Source of the DNA: VRUE01 sp035318745
Lineage (GTDB): Bacteria; Actinomycetota; Thermoleophilia; Solirubrobacterales; 70-9
Length of the DNA: 32,786 bases
Assembly: GCA_035318745.1 (NCBI GenBank)
Contig: DATHEA010000025.1
Location: forward strand, 1-32,786
Direction: 5' to 3'
Part shown: in pieces, positions 1-7,431 of the stretch
Layout of the letters: each line of letters starts with the position of its first letter
How positions within the stretch are numbered: the first letter of the stretch is position 1
The notes under the pieces: generated by a model
Database searches by the model: none
What the model saw: the letters and a program-made list of their open reading frames with translations, nothing else
What the model was told of the DNA's origin: nothing
Translations under genes and position numbers: made by a program

Positions 1-94
1 ACCGCGACGCCGCCAAGTACTCGAGGCAGGCGACATCGTCAGAGAAACGCTCCTGGAACTCCATGATCGTGCGAGGGAAGTCTGGCCTGCCCAC
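1..94 (-). CDS. Transposase N-terminus, IS1595-like, cut by window edge
   Basis: The minus strand is open from a GTG at 94 to the left edge; an internal ATG lies at 64. The product contains DFPRTIMEFQERFSDD followed by ACLEYLAASR. This matches the opening of IS1595-family transposases, where 'EFxxxF..D..CLxYLxxxRWPDGF' leads into a zinc ribbon. The zinc ribbon and catalytic domain would lie outside the window. An in-frame TGA lies upstream at about 113-115, so this looks like the true N-terminus. Family assignment is from memory of the motif; only about 30 residues are visible, so I cannot tell whether the element is intact. Confidence 0.6.
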   Translation of the reverse strand, partial: MGRPDFPRTIMEFQERFSDDVACLEYLAASR

Positions 95-158
95 AAGACG
101 ACTGTAGGCACGTCACCTGACGGAACCGGATACTCATGAGCAGCGCAAATCGCAGAGT

Positions 159-1466
159 TCAGTCCCTTCCCATCGTTCTGCGCGCCATGCGCCACCGCCG
201 AAACTCGTCGACCGCGGCCGTCCCCGCCTCTCGCATGATCTCCTGCCGGTGACCGCGACCGTGATGCAGCGCTTGCGCCATCGTGGTCATGGAGAAGGCC
301 GTCGTGAAGGCCTCCGAGGGACGCAGCTCATGGTTGAGGACCCGAACCATCGCGGTGGTCAGCTCAGGGTCGACGGCGATCCGCCGCTGTGCCTCGCCGC
401 GCAGCGGCGGGGTCGGCCCGGCCGCACCCATGTCGTGGGCGAACCAGTACATCTCCCAGGCGTCCTCGTCGCGCCAGCGCCACCAGTCGCGCAGGGTCTC
501 GTCTGCTTTTCCGGGACTGCCACCGAGTGCGCGCTTGATCGCCGCGGCCAGCTTCTCGGACTGGCGCAGCGCGTCGGCGATTCCCTGACCGGGCGTGGGG
601 TCCTTGAAGTGGCCGGCGTCACCGACGAGAACCCAGCCGGGGCCGGCGGAGGGCCGGAAGAAGCCGCGCATGTTGGCCATCGTCCGCACGGGCCCGTCGC
701 GCCGCGCCCCGTCCACTCCGGCATGCAACTCCGGCCAGGCGCGCAGGCCGGCCTCATAGGCCGCCTCGCGATCGGCGCGGACCTCGTCGCGGCGCTCGAT
801 CGAGGGGCAGACGCCGATCAGGGTCAGGCCACCGTCGGTCGGCATGCCCAGGTAGGTGTGGTCGCCGACCTTGCCGATCCACATCTCGGCATCAGTGGGG
901 TCAGCCTCGTAGTAGGCCCACATGAATACGCGGCCGTTCGGAGTTGAGTGGTACTCCTGCGCCCCGACCATCTTGGCTACCGCGGAGCGCGTGCCGTCGG
1001 CTCCGACGACGAGAGGCGCCCGCAGCTCTCCCGAAGTCGTGGCGACGCCGCAGACGCGGCCGCGGTCCATCACCAGGCCGGTGACCGCGGTCTGAGTGCG
1101 GACCTCGGCGCCCGCGCCTGCGGCGGCGTTCACGAGGATCTCGTCAAGCGTGATCCGGCGTACGCTGAGGCCTGGGGCGCCGGTTATGGCGACGACGTCA
1201 GCCGCCGGGGCCACGATGTCGTCGAATGCCATCCGCAGGCGCAGGATCGGCGGCGCCAGCTTGAGGAGCGAGTCGAGGACCCCGAGGCGCTCCAGGACCT
1301 GAACGCCGGTGGGCTGGATTCCGTGCGTCGAAGGCGTGTCGCTCGGGAAGCGGTCCTTGTCGACCAGGCAGACGCGAAGGCCATCGCGGGCGAGCATGGT
1401 CGCCAGCGGCGCACCGGCGCAGCGAGCGCCGACGACGACCACGTCATAGGGCCTCTCACTCATCAC
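159..1466 (-). CDS. FAD-dependent oxidoreductase (geranylgeranyl reductase / PHBH-like)
   Basis: A 435-residue flavoprotein of the class A monooxygenase / geranylgeranyl-reductase type. An N-terminal Rossmann motif (VVVVGARCAG, residues 9-18) would bind the ADP part of FAD. A DG motif (VGADGTRS, about 154-161) and a late GD motif (GDAGHFKDPTPGQG, about 282-295) complete the FAD fold. Length is normal. No membrane segment or signal peptide is seen, so it should be cytosolic. The substrate cannot be read from sequence. The start overlaps the last 11 bp of the upstream regulator gene (ATG at 1466, alternative ATG at 1463), so the two are probably co-transcribed and the regulator probably controls this enzyme. 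Confidence 0.85.
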   Translation of the reverse strand: MMSERPYDVVVVGARCAGAPLATMLARDGLRVCLVDKDRFPSDTPSTHGIQPTGVQVLERLGVLDSLLKLAPPILRLRMAFDDIVAPAADVVAITGAPGLSVRRITLDEILVNAAAGAGAEVRTQTAVTGLVMDRGRVCGVATTSGELRAPLVVGADGTRSAVAKMVGAQEYHSTPNGRVFMWAYYEADPTDAEMWIGKVGDHTYLGMPTDGGLTLIGVCPSIERRDEVRADREAAYEAGLRAWPELHAGVDGARRDGPVRTMANMRGFFRPSAGPGWVLVGDAGHFKDPTPGQGIADALRQSEKLAAAIKRALGGSPGKADETLRDWWRWRDEDAWEMYWFAHDMGAAGPTPPLRGEAQRRIAVDPELTTAMVRVLNHELRPSEAFTTAFSMTTMAQALHHGRGHRQEIMREAGTAAVDEFRRWRMARRTMGRD

Positions 1467-2319
1467 CGGCTCCTGAGGGAAGCCCCTGCGTCGTTCCGGT
1501 CATCAGCAGAGGCCCGCCCCGCTCGTGCAGCCTCTCGGCAGTCGCTCGATCGGCTGGGAAGAGGAGCTCTATCGCCAGCTCCGAGGTCGTCACCTCGAAT
1601 GGGGTGTCGAAGCTCGCGAACATGCCGAAGAAGGAGAGCTCGCCGCCGTCGGGAGTGCGCACCCTGACCGGGCCGAGCATCTCACCGGCTGCGGCCTCGG
1701 ACGCGGCATCATGCTCGGGCTCGGGTACGGGGTAGCCGGCAACCTCGTCGATCAGGGCCGCGAGCTGTTCGTCGCCGGTCACCGCCAACTGGCGTTCGAG
1801 TCGCTTGAGCCAGTGTGCGTGCCAGTCGCCGAGGTTGACAAACAGCGGGCCCAGGCCGCGGGGGTGGAGGCCGACGCGGATCACGTTGATCGGAGGCTCG
1901 AGCAGCGCAGGATCGATCTCGACGGACTCAATCAGCGCGAACATGGCGGAGTTGGCGGCGATCATGTTCCAGACGCGATCGACCGCGACAGCCGGGTAGG
2001 GCTCATGGCCGGAGAGGATCATGTCGAGTGCGTCTCGCACCGGCGCCAGGTCGGGGTCGTCGAGCGAGCGTTCCAGATATGCCGGAGCGTGGCCTGCGGC
2101 AAGCAGGAGCCGATTCTGTTCGCGAAAGGGAACCTTGAGCTGCTCCAGGACCTGCAGCAGCATCTCGCGACCAGGCTTCGAGCGACCCGTCTCCACGAAG
2201 CTCAGATGGCGGGCCGAGATTCCGGCGTCGAGAGCGAGTTCGAGCTGAGTCACGCGCCGGCGCTCGCGCCACTGGCGCAGGAGCGACCCGACTTCGGACT
2301 GAGATCGAACCGGCGTCAT
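1456..2319 (-). CDS. XRE-family regulator with MmyB-like ligand domain
   Basis: 287 residues. The N-terminal helix-turn-helix (about 10-65) has the pattern RRRVTQLELALDAGISARHL followed by SFVETGRSKPG, typical of XRE regulators. The rest (about 95-280), including AVDRVWNMIAANSAMFAL and the later NLGDWHAHWLKRLERQ, is the MmyB-like domain thought to bind a small ligand, often fatty-acid-like. It is the first gene of a two-gene unit with the FAD oxidoreductase, a common pairing of this regulator class with an adjacent oxidoreductase. An ATG start at 2319 is preceded, on the minus strand, by a TAGGGT box 8 nt upstream and no clear Shine-Dalgarno, which suggests a leaderless message. Confidence 0.88.
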   Translation of the reverse strand: MTPVRSQSEVGSLLRQWRERRRVTQLELALDAGISARHLSFVETGRSKPGREMLLQVLEQLKVPFREQNRLLLAAGHAPAYLERSLDDPDLAPVRDALDMILSGHEPYPAVAVDRVWNMIAANSAMFALIESVEIDPALLEPPINVIRVGLHPRGLGPLFVNLGDWHAHWLKRLERQLAVTGDEQLAALIDEVAGYPVPEPEHDAASEAAAGEMLGPVRVRTPDGGELSFFGMFASFDTPFEVTTSELAIELLFPADRATAERLHERGGPLLMTGTTQGLPSGAGDE

Positions 2320-2327
2320 TGCGGGCG

Positions 2328-2333
2328 ACCCTA
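2328..2333 (-). promoter_or_regulatory. Predicted -10 box (TAGGGT), leaderless-type
   Basis: Read on the minus strand, TAGGGT fits the actinobacterial TANNNT -10 pattern and ends 8 nt before the ATG of the MmyB-type regulator. That spacing would put the transcription start at or next to the start codon. It is one of several boxes with the same spacing in this window. Confidence 0.5.
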
Positions 2334-2419
2334 ATGCGCGCGAGTACGCAGGTCGATTACCTCGGGGTAAGCGGCGACTTGCACGTGGTGGCTTCGTTCA
2401 TGACCTATGGCTATGGCTG

Positions 2420-2574
2420 GGGCAAGAAATGGGGCAAGAAGCCCCACGTATCCCAGCCGATCCCAGCGGACTCGATCTCGCGAAAACCGCTTGAAACCGT
2501 GCCCCACGTAGCCCAGCGGGGACCTCAGGTTCGGGCTCATAACCCGAAGGTCGCAGGTTCGAATCCCGCCCCGC
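2420..2574 (+). repeat. Direct repeat copy 1 (integrase-tail-like sequence plus tRNA 3' end)
   Basis: About 155 bp that recurs imperfectly at 4131-4274. Shared blocks in order are GGGCAAGAAA, AAGAAGCCCCACG, ATCCCAGCCGATC, CGCGAAAACCGCTT and AACCCGAAGGTCGC followed by GGTTCGAATCCCGCCCCGC. One frame of the 5' half reads GWGKKWGKKPH, which resembles C-termini of tyrosine recombinases. That fits a model where an integrase gene once ended beside its attachment tRNA. Within this copy the 10-mer GCCCCACGTA occurs at 2441 and again at 2501, exactly 60 bp apart, each followed by NCCCAGC. Confidence 0.6.
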
Positions 2575-2575
2575 A
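2516..2575 (+). pseudogene. Degenerate initiator tRNA-Met (CAT) lacking the D-arm
   Basis: The anticodon arm is intact: TCGGG (2531-2535), loop CTCATAA with CAT at 2538-2540, CCCGA (2543-2547). The GGG/CCC pairs are characteristic of initiator tRNA. The T-arm TTCGAAT loop follows (2558-2564) with one A-C mismatch in its stem, then CCCGC as the acceptor 3' strand. A GCGGGG at 2516-2521 could be the 5' acceptor strand, but only 9 nt separate it from the anticodon stem, so the D-arm is missing. The roughly 60-nt length cannot form a normal tRNA. I read it as a tRNA fragment left by integration or rearrangement, not a working tRNA. Confidence 0.65.
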
Positions 2576-2670
2576 CGCTGCCGGCGTTGGCGGCCGATCC
2601 CGACACGATTCGCGATGCAATCGAGGCGGTCGGCGAGGATACTCCAAGTGACAGGAGAGCGACGACGACC

Positions 2671-2694
2671 ATGAAGAAAGCGACAACACCATGA
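2671..2694 (+). CDS. Possible 7-residue leader peptide coupled to the DUF1801 gene
   Basis: ATG at 2671 opens a frame encoding MKKATTP and ending in TGA at 2692-2694, which overlaps the ATG of the DUF1801 gene at 2691 (ATGA). An AGGAG lies at 2653-2657. Upstream of 2671 the same frame is open back to the tRNA fragment and reads LPALAADPDTIRDAIEAVGE, so this may instead be the last codons of a lost gene whose tail remains. Either reading would translationally couple the DUF1801 gene. The evidence is only the overlap and the SD-like site. Confidence 0.25.
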   Translation: MKKATTP

Positions 2695-3113
2695 AGAAGA
2701 GGAAGAGCGGCTCGAAGGAAGGAAAAGGAGGAGACTCTCCCTCTCAGCTGATAGATGCGAGAATCGAGGAGTTGAGTGATTGGCGGGGCGAGACGCTCGC
2801 TCGGGTCCGAATTCTCATCAAGCAGGCCGACCCCGAAGTGGTCGAGGAGTGGAAGTGGAGAGGTGTTCCGGTGTGGTACCACACCGGAATGATCTGCACC
2901 GGTGAGACGTACAAGAATGTCGTGAAGATGACCTTCGCCAAGGGCGCCTCGTTGGAGGATCCTTCAGGCCTCTTCAACTCCAGCCTCGAAGGCAACACCA
3001 GGCGTGCCATCGATTTCCATGAGGGCGACAAGATTGATGAAAAGGCGTTGAAGGCGCTCATTCGCGCCGCCGTGGCACTGAACACGTCCTCAGCCGGCCA
3101 GCGGCGGGGATGA
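2691..3113 (+). CDS. DUF1801 (YdhG-like) domain protein
   Basis: 140 residues with a lysine-rich start (MKKRKSG...) and then a DUF1801 domain across most of the length. Visible family features are VEEWKWRGVPVWYHTGMICT (about 50-69), the YKNVVKMTFAKGASLEDPSG stretch, and a C-terminal helix with DEKALKALIRAAVAL. Proteins of this small soluble family are common in actinobacteria, and I do not know an established biochemical function. The start is set by the ATGA overlap with the short upstream frame. The gene lies between the two tRNA-fragment repeats, so it may be cargo of a former element. Confidence 0.8.
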   Translation: MKKRKSGSKEGKGGDSPSQLIDARIEELSDWRGETLARVRILIKQADPEVVEEWKWRGVPVWYHTGMICTGETYKNVVKMTFAKGASLEDPSGLFNSSLEGNTRRAIDFHEGDKIDEKALKALIRAAVALNTSSAGQRRG

Positions 3114-3461
3114 GAGCGTAGACGACCGAGAGGGATTTGAGGCGGAGTGGGTGAGCCCAGGGGCGCGGCCGCGCGAGGTCGCGCAGGTGCTGCGCCGCGG
3201 CGGGTCTGCTGGGCACCTGCGAGATCGCGCCACGTCGCGACGGGACCTTCGTGCCCCGGCGCTAGATCGCCTGGCGCAACCGGCACGCGTAGGATCGAGT
3301 GCTGCGTGAGGTGGTCAAGCGCGCAAACGTTGCCTGACGCGGCACTGGCTGCGTCTCCCGAAATGTTCGAGGCAGTCAGCACTTTGGGTGACGGAGTCCC
3401 CTAAATGTCTGACCGGCGGCTTGTCGAGAACGCGAGCACGCACGCTTCACGCCGCTCAGCT
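3114..3461. other. 348-bp gap; possible transposase relic at 3250-3336
   Basis: No intact gene is seen. One plus-strand frame (3250-3336) reads VPRR, stop, IAWRNRHA, stop, DRVLREVVKRANVA, stop. It looks like the C-terminus of a DDE transposase interrupted by two TAG codons. A neighbouring stretch (about 3145-3200) in another frame reads VSPGARPREVAQVLRRGG, reminiscent of a transposase helix-turn-helix. Both resemblances are weak and from memory. The rest is GC-rich sequence without recognisable signals. Confidence 0.3.
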
Positions 3462-3845
3462 TCAGACTCGGACCACATCCACTTCGTCAAACGAGCTGAA
3501 GTCCACGTCTTGGGTGAGGACGACAGTCCCGTGCCGCATCGCCGTGGCGGCGATCCACGTGTCGTGGCGGCGAAGGCGGCGCCCCCTCGACAGCTCTGAC
3601 GAGGCGATCCGGGCGAAGCAGCTCGCGACCTCGGGGTCGACCGGCAACAGGGGATAAGTGGCCTGCACCCGCGAGAGGGTGGAGAGCCGGATCGCCCGTG
3701 CCTCCGGGTCAGTAGCTCGGAGGACGCCGAGCTCCAACTCGGCGGCAGTGATAACCGAAACGGCGATCTGCTCGGGCAGATCGCCGAGTTCCCGCCCGGT
3801 CTCCTGGGCGATGAACACCGACGTATCGGCGAGCGCCCGACTCAA
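3462..3845 (-). CDS. VapC-type PIN-domain ribonuclease toxin
   Basis: 127 residues, a single PIN domain of usual length. The acidic metal-binding residues are in place: D7 in LADTSVFIA, E36 in SVITAAELELG, D95 in RRHDTWIAATA, and D113/D115 in LTQDVDF. PIN toxins cleave RNA, often tRNA or rRNA, using magnesium. The start is TTG at 3845, overlapping the TGA of the upstream antitoxin gene (TTGA), so the pair is translationally coupled with the antitoxin first. The target RNA cannot be read from the sequence. Confidence 0.9.
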   Translation of the reverse strand: MSRALADTSVFIAQETGRELGDLPEQIAVSVITAAELELGVLRATDPEARAIRLSTLSRVQATYPLLPVDPEVASCFARIASSELSRGRRLRRHDTWIAATAMRHGTVVLTQDVDFSSFDEVDVVRV

Positions 3846-4090
3846 CCCTCGAGCTCGGCGCCGCGGATCTCGGCGAGGTCGGCGAGCAGTCCGGGGTCAG
3901 CCGGTGCCTCCCGCACGATCCGGCGAAGCTCCGCTGCGGGAACCCAAGGGTCACGATCCTCGGCATGGGGGAGGATGTCGGCGACGGGTCGGCGGTTGAC
4001 GGTAAGCGTCAGCCGTTCGCCGGCTTCCAGCTCCGTGACTACCGCGGAGGTCGAGTTCCGGAGCTCCCGGATAGAAACGTTTCGTGCCAT
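3842..4090 (-). CDS. VapB-type antitoxin, Phd/YefM-like N-terminus
   Basis: 82 residues from the ATG at 4090. The opening ARNVSIRELRNSTSAVVTEL and the following GERLTLTVNRRPVADILPH are typical of Phd/YefM-type DNA-binding antitoxins. The acidic C-terminal third (about 50-82) would wrap the toxin. I chose ATG 4090 over the longer frame (to 4159) because the family motif starts at residue 2 and a TACAGT -10 box ends 7 nt upstream, consistent with a leaderless message. It should neutralise the downstream PIN toxin and repress its own promoter, as known for the family. Confidence 0.88.
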   Translation of the reverse strand: MARNVSIRELRNSTSAVVTELEAGERLTLTVNRRPVADILPHAEDRDPWVPAAELRRIVREAPADPGLLADLAEIRGAELEG

Positions 4091-4097
4091 GTGTCCG

Positions 4098-4103
4098 ACT
4101 GTA
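4098..4103 (-). promoter_or_regulatory. Predicted -10 box (TACAGT) of the VapBC pair
   Basis: On the minus strand TACAGT ends 7 nt before the antitoxin ATG, the canonical spacing for a leaderless actinobacterial transcript. The autorepression operator of the pair would be expected to overlap this site, but I see no clear palindrome. Confidence 0.5.
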
Positions 4104-4130
4104 GCACTGCTTGCGACGATGGCCTCGCTT

Positions 4131-4274
<144 letters not shown>

Positions 4275-4371
4275 TATGTTTCCGCGACCACCTGAAAGCC
4301 TGGTATATCTGTCCAAATATTGGGTAGCAGCTAAAGGTTCAGCATCGTTCAACAACGAAGGGCCGGAGCGA

Positions 4372-5268
4372 ATGAGCCGCGGACAGAATGGAATCGCATT
4401 CGAACAACGCCTATGGCGTCGGATTGTCTTGGTTGCCGGCGCGGTCCTGATTGGCTCGGTTTCCAGTGTCCCCTCCGCGTCAGCCACGCTTATAGGAGAA
4501 GCGGCGGATACCGTCGGGTCGACCGTGGAATCGGTCGATGTCACTCCGAACGCTGTGCCATCGCTCCCGAGTGCGATGCCTCCCGCGACGCCGCCGGCAC
4601 CGGTTGCGACTCCGGCTGCACCTCAGGCTCCGGTCAAGTTGCAGACTGAAACCGCGCCGACGCCCTCACCATCTCCTTCTAGCCCTGGCGTCAATGTGCC
4701 TTCTGTTGACGGGATAGCCGGCGTCGCGAGGAATTCGGTCGACTCGGTGACGACCACTGCCAAGGAAACGACGCAGCAGGTGGCTGCTTCTGCTCGCAAT
4801 GATGGGAGCCGGGTCTCGACCCCCCCAAACGGTGCCGATGCAGGCGCAAGCAAGGCGACCCCCCGCGCGATCGGTACCGCGTCCAGCGCTCCGCCCTCGA
4901 TTACGGCTGCCGAGGTGGCTGCTTTGCAGCGGTGGTTCGCTCGCATATGGCCTGCGATTCCGCTTGGCGGCGGCGCTGGTCGAGGGTGGGCAGCCACGGT
5001 AATAGGGGATCTGTTTCGTCCGGCGGCAGCCGCCACTGCTCGATTGCTGTTTCTGGCTCCGTTAGTTGCCCGGGCTGCCAGCGATTCCCCGCTCGTCGGG
5101 CATCCTGGGACGGCGAACGCTCCGCAGCTCGCTTTTCCCCATGCCCCCGCGTCCGCCGATGGCAAGAGAATCATCTATCTCATCGCTCTCGTCGCACTGT
5201 TGGCGCTCCTGGCGTTCACGATATGGAGGGAGTTTCGCTCTGCGCTCCGACCTGGCGTGCGCTGGTGA
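4372..5268 (+). CDS. Secreted Pro/Ala-rich protein with C-terminal membrane anchor
   Basis: 298 residues from the ATG at 4372, which has GGAG a few bases upstream. Residues 14-38 form a signal peptide (WRR, then a hydrophobic run) with a likely cleavage after SASA at about 38. A low-complexity stretch rich in Pro, Ala, Thr and Ser (about 55-170) would be an extended wall-spanning stalk. A hydrophobic run (IIYLIALVALLALLAFTIW, about 267-285) followed by an Arg-containing tail (REFRSALRPGVRW) would anchor the C-terminus in the membrane. No LPXTG motif or catalytic domain is visible. I do not recognise the family. The longer frame back to 4111 runs through the tRNA fragment and is rejected. Confidence 0.7.
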   Translation: MSRGQNGIAFEQRLWRRIVLVAGAVLIGSVSSVPSASATLIGEAADTVGSTVESVDVTPNAVPSLPSAMPPATPPAPVATPAAPQAPVKLQTETAPTPSPSPSSPGVNVPSVDGIAGVARNSVDSVTTTAKETTQQVAASARNDGSRVSTPPNGADAGASKATPRAIGTASSAPPSITAAEVAALQRWFARIWPAIPLGGGAGRGWAATVIGDLFRPAAAATARLLFLAPLVARAASDSPLVGHPGTANAPQLAFPHAPASADGKRIIYLIALVALLALLAFTIWREFRSALRPGVRW

Positions 5269-5480
5269 CTGTTTCGGGGGTATTCGACTCTAGGTTTCCG
5301 GGGCCCTTCTAGAGAAGCAGCTGCGCGACCCTTGCGATGCCATCGGGGTCCCGCCCCGGTGATCATGGCTCATCAATCGATTAAAGGCACCGCGAAGCTC
5401 CAATGTGCGGGCAAACGTCCTGTCGATGTGGCGAACCTTGCAAAACGAGACTCTTTGGCCTAGGACTTCGACGATTCTCA

Positions 5481-5486
5481 TATGAT
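5481..5486 (+). promoter_or_regulatory. Predicted -10 box (TATGAT)
   Basis: TATGAT ends 9 nt before the chosen ATG (5496) of the exported repeat protein. The intervening bases include GGGGAAGG directly next to the ATG, so a very short leader is possible. No convincing -35 element is seen. Confidence 0.4.
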
Positions 5487-5495
5487 CGGGGAAGG

Positions 5496-7418
5496 ATGAG
5501 GAGGCGAGCGAGCTTTGTGGGTTTGTTGCTGGGAGCCGTAGCCGGCATCTGTGCTTTGTTCGCGCCTGCCGCCATGGCTGGATGGCTACCGGCGGTCGAT
5601 ATCTCGGAACCAGGCGAGCATGCCGGGAATCCGCATGTCGTGCTCGACTCGGAAGGAAACGCAACCGCGGTTTGGGATCGTTGGAACGGTGTCGACACGG
5701 TTGTCGAAAGCGCCTACAGGCCGGCCGGCGAAGGATGGGGAACGCCCATCGATCTCTCCGTGCCTGTGCTTGAAGGCGAAGTGGTGCCGGGTGCGCACGA
5801 CGCCCAGTCGCCGCAGATCGCGGTGGATCGCAACGGCAACGTGACCGTGCTCTGGGAACGCTACGCCGGAACCAAGGTCGTTCTGCAGTCGGTGGATCGG
5901 CCGGCCGGTGGCAGCTGGTCGGCGCCAGTCGATATCGGCGAAGTGAATCTCGGCGCTGCTCCCGAACCCTGGATCGCGGTCGACTGGGAAGGCAACGCGA
6001 CTGCCGTCTGGAAGAAAGGCGAAGTGATCCAGAGCGCATTCCGGCCCTTCGCCGGCAGCTGGGCAGCGCCGATTCCGATCTCCCCCGGCGAAAGCTTCGT
6101 CCCGCAGGCCGCGATGGACGCCCGTGGTGACGTGACGGCCGTCTGGATGCACTTCGACGGTTCGCGCCACGTGGTCGAAGGCGCCTACCGGCCTGAAGGC
6201 GGCGAATGGGAATCGCCCACCCTCGTTTCGGAACCGGGCGAGTCGGCGGGAAACCCACACGTTGCCCTCGATGCGAGCGGCGACTCCCTGGTGGCGTGGA
6301 GGGGCGAAGACAAAGGCAAGGAATTCGTCCGTGCCGCCTACAGGCCGGTGGGCGAGCCCTGGGGACCGCCGGCCAATGTCTCTTCTGAAGGTGAACAAGT
6401 GCAGGCGGTGCGCGACGCGGTGGATCCGGAGGGCAACGCGATCGTGGCCTGGGCCGGCAACGCCGGGGAGGAAGGTAGCCCTGAGATCGCACGTGCCGCC
6501 TATAAGCCCGCCGGAGGCGCATGGGAAACGCCGACCGAGCTGTCGGCTGACGGGGGAAACTCGTTCCCGTCCGACGTCGTGTTCGATACGAGTGGAAACG
6601 CCTCGGTCGTGTGGAAGCGCTGGGACGGCTCGAGCAATGTGGTGCAGGCTGCCTATCGCCCGGTGGGGGAAGGCTGGGAAGCTGCGGTCGACCTCTCCGA
6701 AGAAGGCAAGCAGGGCGTGGATGCGGTGGTCGTCCTCGATGCGCCCGGAGACGCGACCACGGCCGACGGTCACGCCACGGCGGTCTGGGTGAGCGAGGAG
6801 GAAGTTCCTTGCGCCGGTGAAAAATCCAGCTGCCACAGCGACATCGTGCAGGCGGCCGGGTACGACCCGAATGGCCCGCCCGAAGTGGAGCTCGAAGTTC
6901 CTCCGACGGGAACGGCCGGTGAACCGGTTGAAATCTCGACGCCGACCGAAGGCCTTTTCTCGCCCTTGATCGAATTCGGCGACGGCGAGAGTGTCGCGGA
7001 TACCGAAGCGAGCCATGAATACGAAGAGCCAGGGGAATACGAAGTCACGTTCGGCGGGGCCGAGGTGCTCGGGTACAGGGCGAGCACCCAGCGGACGATC
7101 GCGATCTTGCCGGCTGGACCCGAATCGGAAGCCGAACCCGAACCCAAAGTCGATTCTTCAAAGCCCGGGCCGACCGACTCGAAGGGGACGTCGACCCCGC
7201 CCGCGAGCGCCGACCCTCCCTCATCTGTCCCACTTCCGTCGCCTCGATGCGCTGCAGCGGAGGCCGCCCTCAACTCGGCACTTCACCACCTCAGGCTCGT
7301 CAACGTCAAGTTGGGCCGCGTGAACGGCGCCACTGAGGCCCGCCGGTTGGCCGGTGCCAAGCGCAGGCAGGTTGCCGCTCTGCGCAGGGCGCGCCAGCGC
7401 GCCGCCGACGCCTGCTAA
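5496..7418 (+). CDS. Exported eight-repeat protein with PKD-like domain and basic tail
   Basis: 640 residues. I start at 5496 because a signal peptide begins there (MRRRASFVGLLLGAVAG, cleavage after AMA at about 28); the longer frame from 5403 adds a cysteine-rich lead with no export signal. Residues 34-455 carry eight repeats of about 50-58 residues with the core DxxGNxTAVW and the closing YRPxGGxWxxP. They probably form a beta-propeller or similar beta fold. A PKD-like domain follows (about 462-545, with IEFGDGESV and HEYEEPGEYEVTF). A Pro/Ser-rich linker leads to a C-terminal Arg/Ala-rich helix with one Cys at each end (about 585-640). It is likely a cell-surface or secreted binding protein. 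No enzyme motif is seen. Confidence 0.8.
   Translation: MRRRASFVGLLLGAVAGICALFAPAAMAGWLPAVDISEPGEHAGNPHVVLDSEGNATAVWDRWNGVDTVVESAYRPAGEGWGTPIDLSVPVLEGEVVPGAHDAQSPQIAVDRNGNVTVLWERYAGTKVVLQSVDRPAGGSWSAPVDIGEVNLGAAPEPWIAVDWEGNATAVWKKGEVIQSAFRPFAGSWAAPIPISPGESFVPQAAMDARGDVTAVWMHFDGSRHVVEGAYRPEGGEWESPTLVSEPGESAGNPHVALDASGDSLVAWRGEDKGKEFVRAAYRPVGEPWGPPANVSSEGEQVQAVRDAVDPEGNAIVAWAGNAGEEGSPEIARAAYKPAGGAWETPTELSADGGNSFPSDVVFDTSGNASVVWKRWDGSSNVVQAAYRPVGEGWEAAVDLSEEGKQGVDAVVVLDAPGDATTADGHATAVWVSEEEVPCAGEKSSCHSDIVQAAGYDPNGPPEVELEVPPTGTAGEPVEISTPTEGLFSPLIEFGDGESVADTEASHEYEEPGEYEVTFGGAEVLGYRASTQRTIAILPAGPESEAEPEPKVDSSKPGPTDSKGTSTPPASADPPSSVPLPSPRCAAAEAALNSALHHLRLVNVKLGRVNGATEARRLAGAKRRQVAALRRARQRAADAC
5595..6860 (+). 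repeat. Eight tandem protein-coding repeats of about 50-58 codons
   Basis: Within the exported protein, the pattern D-x-x-G-(N/D)-x-x-x-x-W then about 20 residues then (A/S)-(Y/F)-(R/K)-P-x-(G/A)-x-x-W recurs at residues near 51, 111, 163, 208, 259, 310, 364 and 415. The last unit carries an insertion with two Cys (PCAGEKSSCHS). The DNA copies are diverged, so this is an old duplication within the gene. Confidence 0.75.
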
Positions 7419-7431
7419 AGGCGAAATTAGG

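Noticed and set aside
2516..2575. Functional initiator tRNA
   Set aside because: The anticodon and T arms look right, but there is no room for a D-arm (9 nt between acceptor strand and anticodon stem) and the T-stem has a mismatch.
2331..2882. 183-codon minus-strand open frame over the tRNA fragment
   Set aside because: It crosses the repeat and the start of the DUF1801 gene in antisense, and its product contains the typical antisense translation of a tRNA T-arm.
5586..7016. 476-codon minus-strand open frame
   Set aside because: It is antisense to the exported repeat protein, whose signal peptide, repeats and PKD-like domain are clear. The product is His/Arg/Gly-rich without motifs, as expected from a shadow of a repetitive GC-rich gene.
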